Notes: generated by a model from the letters alone, not told the origin. Numbered from the stretch's first letter, positions 23,515 to 35,720 are shown. The stretch: 64,000 nucleotides of DNA from Spirogloea muscicola (GCA_009602725.1 WELB01000124.1:242155-306154); one strand, 5' to 3'. Translations and numbers: made by a program.

Positions 23515-26385
23515 TCAGTCTTTGCGTAGCTCCGTCAGCCTTGATTGGGATCCACTTGGCCAGGCGCATGCTTCGCTGCAGCGGCTTCCTGGCTGCAGGC
23601 AGGCAGGTGGCTCAAGGTGACTCGCAATGTCAGCAGCTAAGCAGTTAGGTTGCTCAGAGTTGCCAACGAAATCTTGCAGCAAATGCACCTGGTGTCACGG
23701 TCAAGGCAGATGAGATTGCAGTTGCGCCCTTGCATGTTGCAAGGGCAAGTGAGCATTTTCAAGTACTAAAATAGCTCATAACTTCAAAGACGACCATGGT
23801 TGAGCTGCTGAAGGAGAGATGCCACCAAAAGTTCACCTCGACGACGATAAGAATATCAAGAGGATGTCAGAAACCACATGTTGAAGGGAATGAGGCTGCC
23901 ACAAGGATGTCACATGTTGCTATCTTGTGATGACGTGTAAGGCACGGAGTTGCTGATACTGCTGTTCGTGCTGCGAAAGTTCACACGTCAATGAGAATAT
24001 GAAATGAGATGCCATTCACATGATAGGTCATTTGACTCTGCTGCAAATGTTGGTAGGCAGTGGTATTAGAGAGAAAGCGCACAAGAGTTACGTCAAAAAC
24101 TTAGCAGAACAAATTCTGCTAAGATGCAGAATGTGCAACTGCTTGCAGCAGCTTCTTGAAACGTGTAAGGTGTATATCTTCCACCACAAAGAAGTGAGTC
24201 TGAGGACAGTGGCCAGGAACCTTGACAATGTTACAATAATCTCACAGCATCTCGGCAAAAGCTCTACGTAGTAGAGCTGTGAAAAGCAAAAGCCGGGGCA
24301 CTAGCCGATGAGGCCGGAGCCTTGTGTGCGTGTGATCATGTGTGGCCGGACATGTGCCTAGATTTGATTGGAGGCCAGTGGAATGGATAATCTGCTTCAC
24401 AAAAGCATCCGAATATGGAGTTCAAGTAGGGTCAAAAAACGAAGACAGCTGAGGACGATGGCTGTGATTGGCCAGCCCAGGAAATGGAAGAAGGTCCTCA
24501 TTATATAACACGGCCGGGGCAGAGTGATGATTCACCGCCTTGCTGGAAGCACTTGGTGATCATTGTGGAGCTTAGCATGCACACTTCCAAACCCAGTACT
24601 TGACTATCGGCATATGTTTGTCAGACCTTCTTCGACATGCGATGCTTACGTCGCTAAGCTGAGCTGAAGATGGCAAAGCAAGTAATGTTGGCCAGCGACA
24701 GCAAATTATTGCTGCTACTGCGAGCAAGTCAGGTCATAGTTGCTGCTTGACACACATTGGCTCACACATTGCGGGGTTGAAGAGCTGGGATGACATGATG
24801 TCACCTCTAGAACATACGTTGGTATCATACGACTACAGAGGTACTTGAATGTAGCGCAATGGGGGCTCTAGGAGTACAAGTAGATGATGACATTTCGGCT
24901 GGGCATGATCCTCAGACTTCTGGACTTACCAGCGCCTCGTCCTGCTCACGCCTGAGTCTCCGCAATAAGTCAGGCTCCCAGGAACCCGGCTGACCACGCA
25001 GCTCATAGCAGCTGTTTATGTCAGATACTAGCCCAAGCAGACTCTGACGCATTGCTCTGCATTCAATAGAGCAGGGGCTTATCCAGTGCCAGTATGGACA
25101 CGAGGACCATTGTCCCGGTTGACATACAGGCTTTGAGCTGCTCAGCTGGCCTGCTTTAACAGAGCCTGATTCACGTGATGATAGCGTGGTTGGTGTGAGG
25201 CGCTCATGTATCTGACTTCTGATGACTCAGCCTCCTTATCGTGCTATGGAGCCTGACCGAAACCGAGAAGTCAAGGAGAGCAAAACAGCAGTTGCATACC
25301 TCTCTGTAGACGTCCACATTGGGCACCATTCTGAGATGTACAGAAGCGTTGTAGCCGCTACTGTGCTCTTACCTCCCTGCGCTTTTGTGCATTATATTTC
25401 TGTGCTATTGATGCTACTGCTGGCCAACAGTGCTTGCGTTGTCTGATCAGCTGGCATACAAGCAATACGCTGCTGATAATAACCCAATATCCAGTGATGC
25501 TTTCTTGCCCACCTTGGTGGCCTTTTGGAGAAGTTGAGGACCACTGCAACCAAAGCAGGAGATGACCGATACCCCTCGGTCGAACTCTCGCATGGACGAG
25601 TCTAAGGTGTCGTTTCCTCAACGATGTCAGTCTTCTTCAGTTCTGCCGAAATCGTCCTCCAGCAGTTCTCAGATTGGCAGCGCGAGGTTGGAACCCAAAG
25701 TGAAATAGTGGTTTCATTGCCCTTGTGGAGGCGAACTTTGGCATAACCCAAGTACATTCCACTCGCCAGAGGCTGTCGTCAGTCAATGTTGGTCTTGACC
25801 ATCTTGCCAGACCAACGAGCCGGTCGTCATGATCCATCCTAAAGCAAACAATAAAAGAATTGCATGCCACACAGCCGCCAAATAAAGAAAAGTCTTCCAG
25901 CTGAGGTTGGCAATGCTGGATTTAACCCCATAGTCAAGTAGCCAATGTACATGCCGTTGTTGAGGCGGTCTTTGGCATCTCCCAAGTATGGTCCACACGT
26001 CAGACACTATCTTCAAGTCACAGTCTGTCTGGTCAGAGTAATAGCTGATCCTGAGGGGTCAAGAAGTTGCAATCAACTTAAATCCCCGGTGCAATGTCAC
26101 ATATAGCTGCCGACTCCATTTCAGATTCAGGGGGACGCGAAAGCGCTACCGACATAGGCCACAACGCTCATGATACCTGCCAGCTTTGGACTTCGCTTAA
26201 GGGTTTCTTTGCAGGGAGCAGCCACTGCCCGCGCAGGCGCTCAGATCTTCTAGCTTTCTAGCTTTCTAGCCTGTCAAGCACTCGGGATGCAGCGGACTCA
26301 AGGTAGCCAATCCCGATCAAGTCTGGCTCATTCGGCTACTTGTAGTCACCTAAAGGCTGTGGACAGCGTGACAAGAGATGCTATA
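23515..26385. other. Gene-poor AT-richer region
   Basis: No gene recognised over nearly 3 kb. Around 24447-24500 there is a minus-oriented LINE hairpin tail (GATGGCTGTGATTGGCCAGCCC then GAAGAAGGTCC). On the minus strand, 25600-26000 has two related stretches (AAGTTCGCC...and CCGCCTCAACAACGGCATG) with short open frames that I cannot assign. A short triplet of CTTTCTAG sits at 26250-26270. Confidence 0.45.
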
Positions 26386-26389
26386 ATTA

Positions 26390-26560
26390 ACCGTCCCTAT
26401 ACACACAGTCAGGGTCAGAGCGTCCTGCTTGGATATTGGACATAGGAGCTTGTAGAGGCACAAACACAATGAAGCGCCAGCGCACACAGCGCAGCGGAAG
26501 TCTTACCCGGAGGCACCGCCAGCAGGCGGTGACTCCACCGAGAAGTACAGGTCAGCAGGT
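26390..26560 (-). repeat. Dispersed repeat, family with 37225-37390 and 53085-53280
   Basis: ACACAGTCAGGGTCAGAGCG, then AGCGCAGCGGAAGT and CCAGCAGGCGGTGACTC, is the reverse complement of the segment at 37225-37385. A tandem pair of related units lies at 53085-53280 (GTGAAGCACTCGCGC). It has no coding potential that I can recognise. Confidence 0.6.
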
Positions 26561-26569
26561 GTTCCCACA

Positions 26570-26860
26570 TGGGGAGCAGCCAGTGTACTTACAAGGAGCC
26601 GGCCATGGCCCGCAGCGACGAGCTGCAGCAGCGTTCCCAGGCTCACGCAGTGCACTGCCACGCGTTAGCTGCAACTTCGGGGTGACTTTTTCCAGCTGCG
26701 AATACTCGACTTGCGGGTGCTGACTCCGGGGTAACCACGCTCCCATTCGCTGCAGTCTCTTGCATGGCTATGTGCTTTTCGCTTCATTCGGCCCTTTGGA
26801 GCCCATCCTCGGAGCTGGCTTTTCACCGGCCCCGCCCCCTTGGAAAGAGCTTATTCTCTG
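26570..26860 (+). mobile_element. LINE C-terminal tail and hairpin, plus orientation
   Basis: The remnant covers CGTTCCCAGGCTCACGCAGTG, GGTGACTTTTTCCAGCTGCG and TGCTGACTCCGGGGTAACC, matching 12800-12940. The tail follows (TTCGGCCCTTTGGAGCCC, GAGCTGGCTTTTCACCGGCC, CCCCCTTGGAAAGAGC), ending near 26850. Confidence 0.65.
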
Positions 26861-27755
26861 TAGAACGCGCCGCACAAGATACGAATACCGATGTTGGTCT
26901 AACTACCTGCCCAGGACGACTCGACTCGGGTGGTGCGCGCCCAGAACGAACTTTGAAGCCTCGCACCCAGCTATTCACACGGTGTAGCGAAGTGACCGGG
27001 CACCGTTTGGTACTCACAATCCGTAGCTACATACACGGTCATGTAGGGCTACTGCCACCGTTGGTACTCCCAAGCGGTGGGAACATCACAATTGCACATC
27101 AAGATTGGGAAGTTGCAACGGGACCCAAGCCTTTGGATACCCAGTTCTCCTTGAACGTCTTGCACACTACTCGATAGACGGATTTGTAGGCAACACTGCT
27201 CGCATACAGGAGGGATAGTAACAGAGCAGCGCAGAAGAAAGAAAACGTAGCAGCGCAGTCTGAGCCAATATCAGTAGAGGTTAATGGAGTATGATATATT
27301 GAAAGATGTCAACAGATGCTAGAAATGGGACCTCTCCAACCCCTTGAGTGCTTTATTTCATCTTGAACGTCTTGCATGTCATAGCTTGAGGACAAACACT
27401 CAAGAACAATGACTACGCTGTCGTCCTCAGGTCTGTATACCTTACAGCAGTCCTTTGCCTCTGCTATATTAGCCAGTAGAATCCAACTCTTAGCATCTTG
27501 CAATGATGAACCTTTTTCACTCAGAAAAATCTGGAGCATCATGAAGGACTAGTGTGCAGGGCTCAATGTGCGTTCACCAGCCATTGCAAGCTTTGAGAGG
27601 TGCTTGTGGAGTGCACTTTGCATTCAAGTTGGTTGATTGGCCAAGCGAAGGTGCGAGCGGCTCTTCAAGTCGCGGACACAAGTCTGAACAGAATTCACTG
27701 TCCATCCGCTCCTATGCTACTTTGCTTACAGATCCTACATTGCAGTGGATAGAGC
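26861..27755. other. Unassigned spacer
   Basis: No gene recognised. The segment about 27650-27720 (GCGAGCGGCTC..., TCGCGGACACA, CATCCGCTCCT) resembles 42940-43000, downstream of the other F-box gene copy. It is therefore probably 3' flank duplicated together with the F-box genes. Confidence 0.45.
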
Positions 27756-29533
27756 TCATGGAAGTGGAGACTCATGATGGACGCGGAACTTAAAAAAGTA
27801 ACCATAAACTTCACCGCAGTCAGCCTCCCACCGGTCCTCCACCCTCTCCAGACGAGGTTTAGCTTATGGTGCCAATTATTCGTACCTTGCGGCAGCAAAT
27901 TGGCCCCTCCATGAGAAAGACCGGCCACGTGCAAATATGATAATTGGCTGCAAGTGGCTAGGAGCTCAGCAATCATGGCAACTGTTTCCTCCTCGCGACC
28001 ATACCAGCAATGCTGTAAGCGCAAGTGCAAGATCCTCAGGCCTGTGCATGAATTCACCAAAAGAAGATATCTCGTTGCGTAAAGCCTCACTGCCACCAGA
28101 CTTGAGTACCACCTCTGTGGGGCATGGAAGCGCCACTGTGTAGTCCACTTCGGAAGCTGCCCCCTTGCAAGACGTGAAATGCCAAGCTCCAGGTTAACAA
28201 GCTGACTGCAACCTGCAAGTGTCCTTGTCCAGTCGTGGCTCAGTGGAAGCTTAAATATGGCAGCAAGTCGAAACGCCACCAGCCTGAGCACTTCAAGGGA
28301 TGGTAATTGACTGCAAGCGTGCAGCCACCTATCGAGGGCAAAACCTGAGCCAAGAATGTGAAGCTCTTGCAACTGCCGGCAAGAGGCAGCTAAGTCCTTG
28401 ATAGCATCAGCATGGTCCGCTTCTGAGAGGTGTATGTCTACTACCTGCAACCCTGCGAGTTGGGCTGCAGCTGGCTCCGACCGCAGCCTGTGACAACACC
28501 AGGGCCTATGGCTGAATAACCGCGTAAGCGCGCAGCACTTTGACATAAGCTGCCAAGAGGAGACTGGCGACAGATTTTGACAGATGTCGATGCCGAATTC
28601 CTGCAGCCGCGGGCAAGCAGAGACTACTTCCAGGATCCTGGCGTCTGTGATGTCCCGAAAGCAAATCAAGTGGAACGACAGTAGCTGCGGCAAGTTCTCG
28701 GCGATGCAAAACAGCCCTGCATCTGTGAGAGACTCGGATGGCCACTCACAGCTGCTGAGCTCCAACTTCGTAGGGTGACTGCATGAAACAACGATAGTCT
28801 GGATATCCGCATCTGCATGTGCCAATGTGAAGCAGACTTGCCGGTCAGATGCCATCAACCGACGAGCATGAGAGGATGATATGCAAAGAAGACTTCGACC
28901 GTTGGGACTTGATGGAGAATGACGACAGATGTAGTGGTTTCTCAGCTGCTTACCCAAGGTGTCGCAGTCATTTATAGACAGGTTCTCGAGAACCGGGAGC
29001 TGGGCAATGATTGGAAAGGACAAAGCCCGGGGCCTTTGTAGAGCCAGCCCCCGCAAGGTCCGTGCGTGAGCGGCAAGGTCATTGAGACAGTCAAGCAGCC
29101 GTTCTGGCCGTACATGGACGGGACCGTGTCTGCAAACGGTCCGCAGGGTCACCCGCAGGTCTGAGAGTGATGTAGCGGCCGTCAGCAAGCGCAAGTCTTG
29201 AAAGTCGTAGTTGACAGTGAGGCGCAGCTGCGTCAGGTTCGGGAAGGCTGCAGCCAGCACCGGGCCGAGCTCGCGATCTGCGAGCACACCGCGCTCGAAT
29301 GGGGCATGCTGAGACTTTGGCAGCTTGCGCTGGCGCAGCGCGAGCTGGCGAAGGGTCGGCTGCTTGCGCTCGCGCAGCGCGAGCTCGGTGACGCTGGCGA
29401 CGGTAAGGTGGCGCCAGCGGCGGCACACGCGCGCGAGCGGGCACCGGCCGGAGGTGCCGAGCCCGGCGTGGGCGGGCGGGTTGGCGGTGCGCACGAGGAT
29501 CGGCGTCAGGCAGTCGTCCGGCAGGTCGTCCAT
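27756..29533 (-). CDS. F-box/LRR protein A
   Basis: Starts at MDDLPDDCLTPILVR, an F-box N-terminus, with CRRWRHL closing the F-box. Leucine-rich repeats follow (FPNLTQLRLTV, LPVLENLSI, LTDAGLFCIAENLPQLLSFHL, CSQLVNLELG and others). F-box proteins link LRR-bound targets to SCF ubiquitin ligases. An intron at 28813-28953 (141 bases) splits the gene. Because its length is a multiple of three and it has no stop, an unspliced frame also stays open. The paralogs B and C have introns at the same place. The family's conserved end (RLERVEDRW..., YGYFFKFRVHHE, stop at 27758-27756) lies in a different frame from the rest of the last exon, which points to one frameshift near 27870. The main body is otherwise intact. 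This is the best-preserved member of the local family. Confidence 0.75.
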
Positions 29534-30900
29534 GGCGGCGCTCTCGCCGTGGGCGAGCGCGGGCTGGGCACAAGAAAGAATGCGGCCGCTGAGATTGACG
29601 AGTGGCTGTGATTCGGAGATGGAAGCGCTCCCTCCCCAGGTGGCCGTCTGGCTCGGCAGGCCCCGCGGGGCCGGGCGGCAGTGGTCGCAGCGGCAAGCTG
29701 CAGGCGGGACGAATGGATGTGGAAAGGCCTTGATTAGGTGATGGGTGCATTGAGGGGAAAAAGCGCTTCCGAAGTTGATGGAGAAGCCCCCTTCCCACAA
29801 CAAGAAACAAAGCAGCTACATATCACTCAGTACCCCTGCTAAGCAGCCTCAGGTCAGAGAATAGGCAAGCCCTTCCGTCTCTGTCTGGAGGCTGTGCTTT
29901 TCGGCCTGGCCGCGACGTCACGGCCGCCCGCCAATTTCGAAACTTGCGAAGGCACCAGGCGGCTTGGACCGGTGTCATGGAAGTGCTGACGGCTGGACTC
30001 GGACTCATCACTGAGGGCATGCGCCCACGCATGACACCATGCGCAAGCGTCCTCCGAGGGGGCGATGTGGTGTGAGGTAGCCAATTTGTATAAGCAAGTA
30101 GATTGCTCTAGGTCGACCCCGTCCTGATTGGGGAAAGAACGACTTGTAAGCGAGAGGCTTGACGAAACGCCCACGAGATGCGCCCTACATAGCTCGCATG
30201 ACGCCATGCGCGAGCCTCCCTCAAAGGGGAGTGGTGCGATAGATGAGCCCTGTCAAAGGGAAGAATGGCAGCTGCTGATATGAAAAGAGCGGCTGTAAGA
30301 GGCCAGCCAGATGCATACAGGTGTTCATCACGGAGCCACCAGGCTAGGCAGACAGGGCGCTCTTAGTACCCCCGTGTCAGCAGTAAAAAAACGACATGCC
30401 AAGCATGGAGCCATGCACGAGCCTCCCTCTCAAGGCTGGGGGTGGGGGTGGGGGGGGGGATGAGAGGGGGTTCTGATTGATAAGCCATATCAAAGAACAT
30501 CTGAATCGCTTGATGTAGACCGCATCTGAAATTGGAGGACTAATGCTGGGCTTCAGGAAAAGCTGAGTGGCATGTGCAAGCGTCTCAGAATAATATCAAC
30601 ATCAACGAAGAGCTGCCTGATGGCTCAATAAAGGTCGGGCAACCGCAGGCCAATAAGGCCGACGCGGGGGAGGGCTGGAAGGCGCTACCTCCAGAAGAAT
30701 GCGGCAGACCTCCAAACAGCGATGTTCGGGGTCGTTCCCCCTGTACAGACGGCTCCTCAAGGCAAACACCCACTACTCCCGAGACTGCAGCTTGCCGCTA
30801 CGCCCGTCACTTTCCCGGCGACCGCTTCACCTGCCAAGCCGGGACGTCCACTCGGGGGAGCAGCCCCTCGACCGCCGTGCCGTGCCCGCGCCCCGCGCCA
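29534..30900. other. Repeat-rich spacer between F-box genes A and B
   Basis: 29822-29870 is a LINE tail piece (ACTCAGTACCCCTGCTAAGC then AGCCTCAGGTCAGAG) shared with 46145-46190 and 52470-52510. A short motif (CATGCGCRAGC plus a CCTCC run) recurs at about 30038, 30207 and 30413. 30280-30395 is a minus-oriented LINE tail nearly the same as 2190-2310. A G-rich run lies at 30430-30470. I see no gene. Confidence 0.55.
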
Positions 30901-31019
30901 GGCTCCGCCATGGACGACCTGCCGGACGAGTGCCTGACGGTCCTCGTCCGCGCCGCCACGCAGCCCGCCCCGCGCGGCCCCTCCCGCTGGGGCCCGCTGG
31001 CGCGCGTGGGCCGCCGCTG

Positions 31020-31463
31020 AAGAAGTGCTCGGCCATAGAGAAGAGGGGCTGGCAAAGCCAGCCCTCAAAAGACTGGTCAGTGTCCAAAGCCAAAGAAAGA
31101 GGAGCCGGAAAAAGGACTACACCACAAAACACTACAAAACACGTAGACGATGCAGAGGGAAACTTAAGTACTTACGAGTGAGCAACATCAGGTCTGAGTA
31201 GCTCGCTGCAGGGAAGGAGGCACTCCGCCGAGACCAGAGGCGGCGGCCATGGCACGGCCTGCTCGCGTGTGGACGGCGTGGGCAAGGGAACGTTGAAACG
31301 ATACAGCCAAGCGCATGCAGAAGACTTGGGCGAGCGCACCGGCGGCGTTGACGCCGGGCATCGCCCCCGTCAGACCCGGCCGCCGGTCAATGGCCTGGCG
31401 GGCAAGCCGCTGAAGGAGATCAGCCAGCGGCTGCCGAAATCCCCGTGTACATCCATCGCCAGG
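31020..31463 (-). mobile_element. LINE copy inserted in the F-box of gene B, flanked by GCCGCTG duplication
   Basis: A 444-base, 5'-truncated copy in reverse orientation to the host gene. On the minus strand it starts at MDVHGDFGSRWL, passes MRLAVSFQRSLAHAVH and RAGRAMAAASGLGG, and ends in the hairpin GGGCTGGC-TTT-GCCAGCCC (near 31051-31069 on the plus strand) plus a short tail. GCCGCTG occurs at 31013-31019 and again at 31464-31470, as expected for a target-site duplication. Without the insert the host codons read VGRRWRRL, which fits the paralogs. Confidence 0.85.
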
Positions 31464-33204
31464 GCCGCTGGCGCCGCCTGGCCGCCGCCCTCGTCACCGA
31501 CCTCGCGCTCCGCGAGCGCAAGTGGCTGCAGACGCCGCAGGCACTCACGCGGCCCGGCGTGCTCGATTACCAGACTTTCGGCCCGGCGCTGGCCGCAGCC
31601 TTCCCCAATCTCACACGGCTACGCCTCACCGTCTACTCCTTTCACGACTTTTTCTTGCTGGAGGCCGCAACCGCGCTCTTAGACCTGCAGGTGGCCCTGC
31701 GAGGCGTTTGCAGACATGATCACGTCCGTTTGCCGCAAGAGCAGCTGCTCCGCTGTCTACATGACCTCACCGCTCACGCACACATTCTACGGGGGCTGGT
31801 CCTCCAGTGCCCCCCGGCCTTTACGACTCATGTCCTTGCGCAGCTTACTGTCCTCGAAAGCCTCTCTTTGGATGACGGTGACATTTCTGGTAAGCCGCTA
31901 AGGCTGCACTCGTCACGAGTTCTACTTCGAAGTAAAAGCCTACTCCTAAGTCAGATTCCTGTAATTTCAGGGCAAGCCCACTCGCTTGCTCGTTCATGGA
32001 AAGGCATTGACTGGCCGATGGTGGTGATGACGCCACTGCAGATGCGGACATCCAGACTGTCGTTGGCGCATGCAACCGCCTCACGGAGCTAGATCTCAGC
32101 AGCTGCAAGCGGCCAACCAGGTCTCTCACAGATGCAGCGTTGCTCTTCAGATTGCCGAGAACTTGCCGCAGCTACTAGCCTTCCGCTTGACTGGCTATAG
32201 AGACATCACAGACGCCGGGATCATTGCCATAGCCTCGGCTTGCCTGCTGCAGGAGGTTCGCGTTGACAAATGTCAGAGGCTTTCACCAGTCTCTTTTTTG
32301 GCGCTGATGTCATTGTGCAACTTGCTGACGCGGTTGCTTGGCCATTGGCACTGGATTGGCCGATGGCTGAGTATGGATTCAGCCGCAGCCAATCCATCAA
32401 GGTTGCCGGTAATTGAAATATACATGCCACGCGTTTTCAACCACACTCACTCTATCAAGAACATAGCTGCATCCTGCTCGCAATTGCAAGAACTCCAACT
32501 TTTTGGCTCACACCACGGCCTCACTTGGTGGCTGAAGGATTGCAACGAGCTTCCATCCCTTATGGTGCTCAAGCTGGTGGCCTGGAGAGTGGATGCTTGC
32601 ACCTTAGGTGCCTTCTTAGCGAAGGCCTCCCGTTTGGTGGCCCTTGTCCTCAGGAAGATCCAGTTCACGGGGGAGCCCATGTACTTTCCCAGGACATTGT
32701 TTTTGCTCCGTTTCCTCGAATGTAATTTCCGTTGGGGCACAGAAGATTGCATGCACGGTTTCTGGAACCTCGGCGACTGGTGCCCTGGCCTGTCAACACT
32801 GCGACTTGCTGAAGTCTTCAAGCTGCCACGGAAGAACGACCGGGCAACACAACTTGCAGGTTGCAACCAGCTTGTCAGTCTGGAGCTTGGTAACAATGTC
32901 TTCTTGGCAAGAGCAGCCTCCAACGCGGACAACAACTTGGCGCTTCCGTGCCCTTCAGAGGTGGCAATGACCTCTGGTGGTGACTAGATGCTTTGCAGAA
33001 ATATCTCTCGGTTGGTGAGCCCATGCACAAGCTTGAAAACTGTGCAGTTATGACCATTGCTGGCATTGTGACGAGCATGACTTCATCCAGAAAAATCGAC
33101 GATTTCCTAGCCACTTGCAGCAGACTAGCGTAATTGCGTGTGGCCGGCCTCTCTTATACACAATCGAAAATGCTGCCGCAAGACGTTGCAGACCTCCAGT
33201 TAAC

Positions 33205-33345
33205 AAGACATTTGTAAGGCTAGAAGTGGCCTCCCTTTCAATGTCATGCGCACCGCGCGCCTCCTCTCTTTATAAGGCTAGAATTGGGCCTCCCTTTCAA
33301 TTTCATGCGCACCGCGCGCCTTCTCTCTGCAAACCTTTATCATGG
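33205..33345. repeat. Tandem pair of an AGGCTAGAA...GCGCACCGCGCGCC repeat
   Basis: Two neighbouring units (about 33215 and 33278) of the sequence also found at 2745-2800, 40725-40760 and 54362-54412. They interrupt the degraded 3' part of F-box gene B. Confidence 0.65.
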
Positions 33346-33712
33346 TTGGTCTGCAACAACAGCTCGTCTGGAGAGGGTGGAAGAGCGATGAGAGGCCGAT
33401 TATGGTGAAGCTCATGATTACTTTTCCAAATTCCGCATACTTCATTAGTCCTTACTTAAATGAACTCTATGCCATGCGATGTCTAAATTGTACATCATTG
33501 GCAGATTAGCAGACGAACTACGACTCAGTCAAAAGGTGTGGCCGCAACCTGAACGGCTGCTCGCTTCTTTGCCTGGCTAGGCAAGTAGGTCGTTCTGCAA
33601 AAGTCTTGATTTCCATTTGAGCCCTGCACAATTCACCGTGTGGCGCTCCAGACTTCTTTTTGTTAAAATTGACATTGTATAACAACATCATCGTAACGCC
33701 AATATTGCAGCG

Positions 33713-33922
33713 GCGCGTGACACTTGCCGTCCATACACGCTTTATCAATGTACGAGGACCGCATAACAAGCATTCCTGATGCTTGCTCTCATGCTGCGAC
33801 GAGCCGCTATCACAGCAGCGCGTGACAGTTGCCGTCCATACACGCTTTACTAATGTACCAGGACCGCATAACAAGCACTCCTGATGCTTGCTCTTATGCT
33901 GCGACGTCACAAGGGTCCAGGG
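33713..33922. repeat. Two tandem 105-base units
   Basis: GCGCGTGACACTTGCCGTCC at 33713 recurs with small changes at 33818. Both units carry CATACACGCTTTA, GGACCGCATAACAAGCA and CTCCTGATGCTTGCTC-like runs. No coding role is seen. Confidence 0.85.
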
Positions 33923-35020
33923 TAATGTAGAGTTGAGGGGCTGATGGAGTCCTAGTCCTTGGCATCTCAAAGTCTTCCAGTTCGTCATCCCTTACGTTAG
34001 GGATCCGTTACATTAGGGATCCGATCCATCCTAGTGAAACAGAGTCAGTCTGGGCTGTGCACCACGCTCCCTCCTCGCAGCAGTAAGCATTGCAGCGTCC
34101 GTGTCCCTCGGAGCCTCTATGGTGTCCGTACGTAGCGTTCCCACCAATTTGAGGGCGCTAACCCTCGTATTGATGCTTACATGTAGTATCTGTGGCGCAA
34201 GACAAGTAACTTCCGGCGCCCTGTCAGCATCATCTCGGTGACGCGAAGAGAGACGCGCGCATGACGCGCGATGTGACGGGCGGGCAACAGGGCCACGCAT
34301 TCCGCGCTGTGCCAGGACGGGATGGGCTTCGACACTTGGAGACGCAGTCGCTAGAGGTCTTCTCATTGGAGACGCAGTCGCTAGAGGTCTTCTCTGAGAA
34401 GCCCCGACTCCAAATCGCATAGAACCAGGTCACGCTTGTTGGTCACGAGGACTTTGACTTGGTGTGTCACAGGTGCAGCTGTAGAGCTTTTGCTCGTGCT
34501 GCGAAAGGCTGTTGCATGTCACTGTTTCGGTAAGAGTGCATTGATTGCATCTTGCGCCTGCCTTGTTGCATCTTGTGGAAGTTGGTCCATTGGACCTTGT
34601 CATCCAGATCAGTCACCTGTCTAGTGCCACATTGGGATGTCATGCCGTGGACTGCTGGTCACTCTTACTTTGCAATAGTACTTTGCACCCCCAATCGGGT
34701 GATGTATTGGACTTTGGACTCTCTTTTGAGGGTGTTCATTGATTGTTCCGGACACTTGTTTCATTGCACTGTCATAGTGTCTGTGGTTATATTTGTCTTG
34801 CAACGTCATCTGCTGCGGAGGAGCACATTCTTTGCACATTATCACTCAAGCCGATACTTACGATATCTTCTTTGGGGCACTAGCTACTCAGTACCAGTAG
34901 TATTTAGAGTCGATTACTATGCGGAATAGACCTTTATTGACCTGGCTGGCGAATTGCTGGCACTTTATAAGCCAGGTCGCCTCTTGGAAAGGAATGTAGG
35001 TCTGTGGACGTGTTGCTTCT
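33923..35020. other. Unassigned intergenic DNA
   Basis: Apart from the short tandem repeat I see no gene. 34130-34215 (GAGGGCGCTAACCCTCG, CATGTAGTATCTGTGGCGCA, GTCAGCATCATCT) resembles 61150-61255, so this is a dispersed repeat of unknown type. Confidence 0.4.
34339..34398. repeat. Tandem 30-base direct repeat
   Basis: GGAGACGCAGTCGCTAGAGG followed by TCTTCTC occurs twice in a row. Confidence 0.85.
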
Positions 35021-35024
35021 GTCA

Positions 35025-35560
35025 TAAGGGCCAATTTCTCTCACAGCCAATGCCTAACATTGAAAGCGCTGTTGTTTTCCGAGGAGCCGCCTGGAGGGGC
35101 AGTAAGTCGGTCTCCACGTCCGCAGCCGTCTGCTCCAGCATGCGATCACTATGCCAGATGAACCGCTGGGACACGGTGGCGGCGACCTGCGCCCGGCTGC
35201 CTAGGTACTCTGCCCGACAGGCGCGAGCAAGCGGGCGGCAGCCTAGACCACCACGAGTCACTGGCAGGGAGGCCTGTTGAAGAGCGGCCGGTGACTCGAG
35301 CAAGGCCGGATGCTGGAGCAAGGGCCGCAGCGCTAGCCCGGACGCCCATCGAACGTTGCAAACGCAGCCTGCGCTGCGAGGAGCGGGGAAGGGCCTGGAC
35401 CAGGTACTGCGGTCGCTGCGCAGTGCACCTGGTAAGCATTGCCAGCGCCAACTGCATGTTCTGCAGCTCCGGAAAGTGGTCCGCAGGCCGGAGGTGCTCC
35501 AGCACCGCACCTGCAACTTGCTCTATGACGTTGTAGTAAGCTCCTCCAAAGGTGGCGGGG
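35025..35560 (-). mobile_element. LINE reverse-transcriptase C-terminal fragment
   Basis: Minus-strand frames contain ALAMLTRCTAQRPQYLVQ, like the thumb-region block 'LL..C..PR..YL' that follows the RT palm in RLE-type LINEs. Next comes LPVTRGGLGCRPLARACRAEYLGSRAQ, matching the widespread 'P...GGLG......AAYLGS' block between RT and the C-terminal finger. The two blocks are in different frames, so the piece is broken. It supplies part of the pol region missing from the tail copies. Confidence 0.65.
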
Positions 35561-35720
35561 ACTGTGAAAGGCCAGCCCAGGAAGGATGGACAAGGTCCAA
35601 AAAATCGACAGGCGCGGATACCACCCAGCTACTGCAAATGGTCTACAGCGAATGGGATCTTAGTAACTCCGAGTCAGCAGTCGCAAAGTCGGGTTGATCT
35701 GCTGCAAAGCACTGGCCTCT
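35561..35720 (-). mobile_element. LINE 3'-tail, minus orientation
   Basis: ACTGTGAAAGGCCAGCCCAG then GGATGGACAAGGTCC at 35560-35600, and CTTAGTAACTCCGAGTCAGC near 35657: the reverse complement of the hairpin tail and of the codons for the LTRGY-type end. Confidence 0.65.

Larger units (their letters stand above)
30910..33430 (+). pseudogene. F-box/LRR gene B, broken by LINE insertions and a frameshift
   Basis: Begins MDDLPDECLTVLVRAA and runs to LARVGRR, the middle of the F-box, where a LINE copy (31020-31463) interrupts it. The gene resumes as RWRRLAAALVTDLALRERK, and exon 1 ends at 31889. The intron is 31890-32041, and exon 2 starts at 32042 with DADIQTVVGACNRL. Near 32130-32150 two extra bases relative to paralog A shift the frame. 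The LRR region then stays open to a stop near 32987 (IAENLPQLLAFRLTG through ALPCPSEVAMTSGGD). The family's C-terminal part continues beyond that stop in degraded form, with a repeat insertion at about 33205-33345, to ARLERVEER and HDYFSKF near 33360-33430. It cannot encode a full protein. Confidence 0.8.

Noticed and set aside
25600-26020. Possible coding on the minus strand
   Set aside because: Short frames only; the repeated theme (AAGTTCGCC.../CGCCTCAACAACGG) suggested a protein repeat but no family was recognised and frames are not continuous.
33713-33922. Possible CRISPR-like array
   Set aside because: Two 105-base tandem units with no spacer structure, in a eukaryotic nuclear context.
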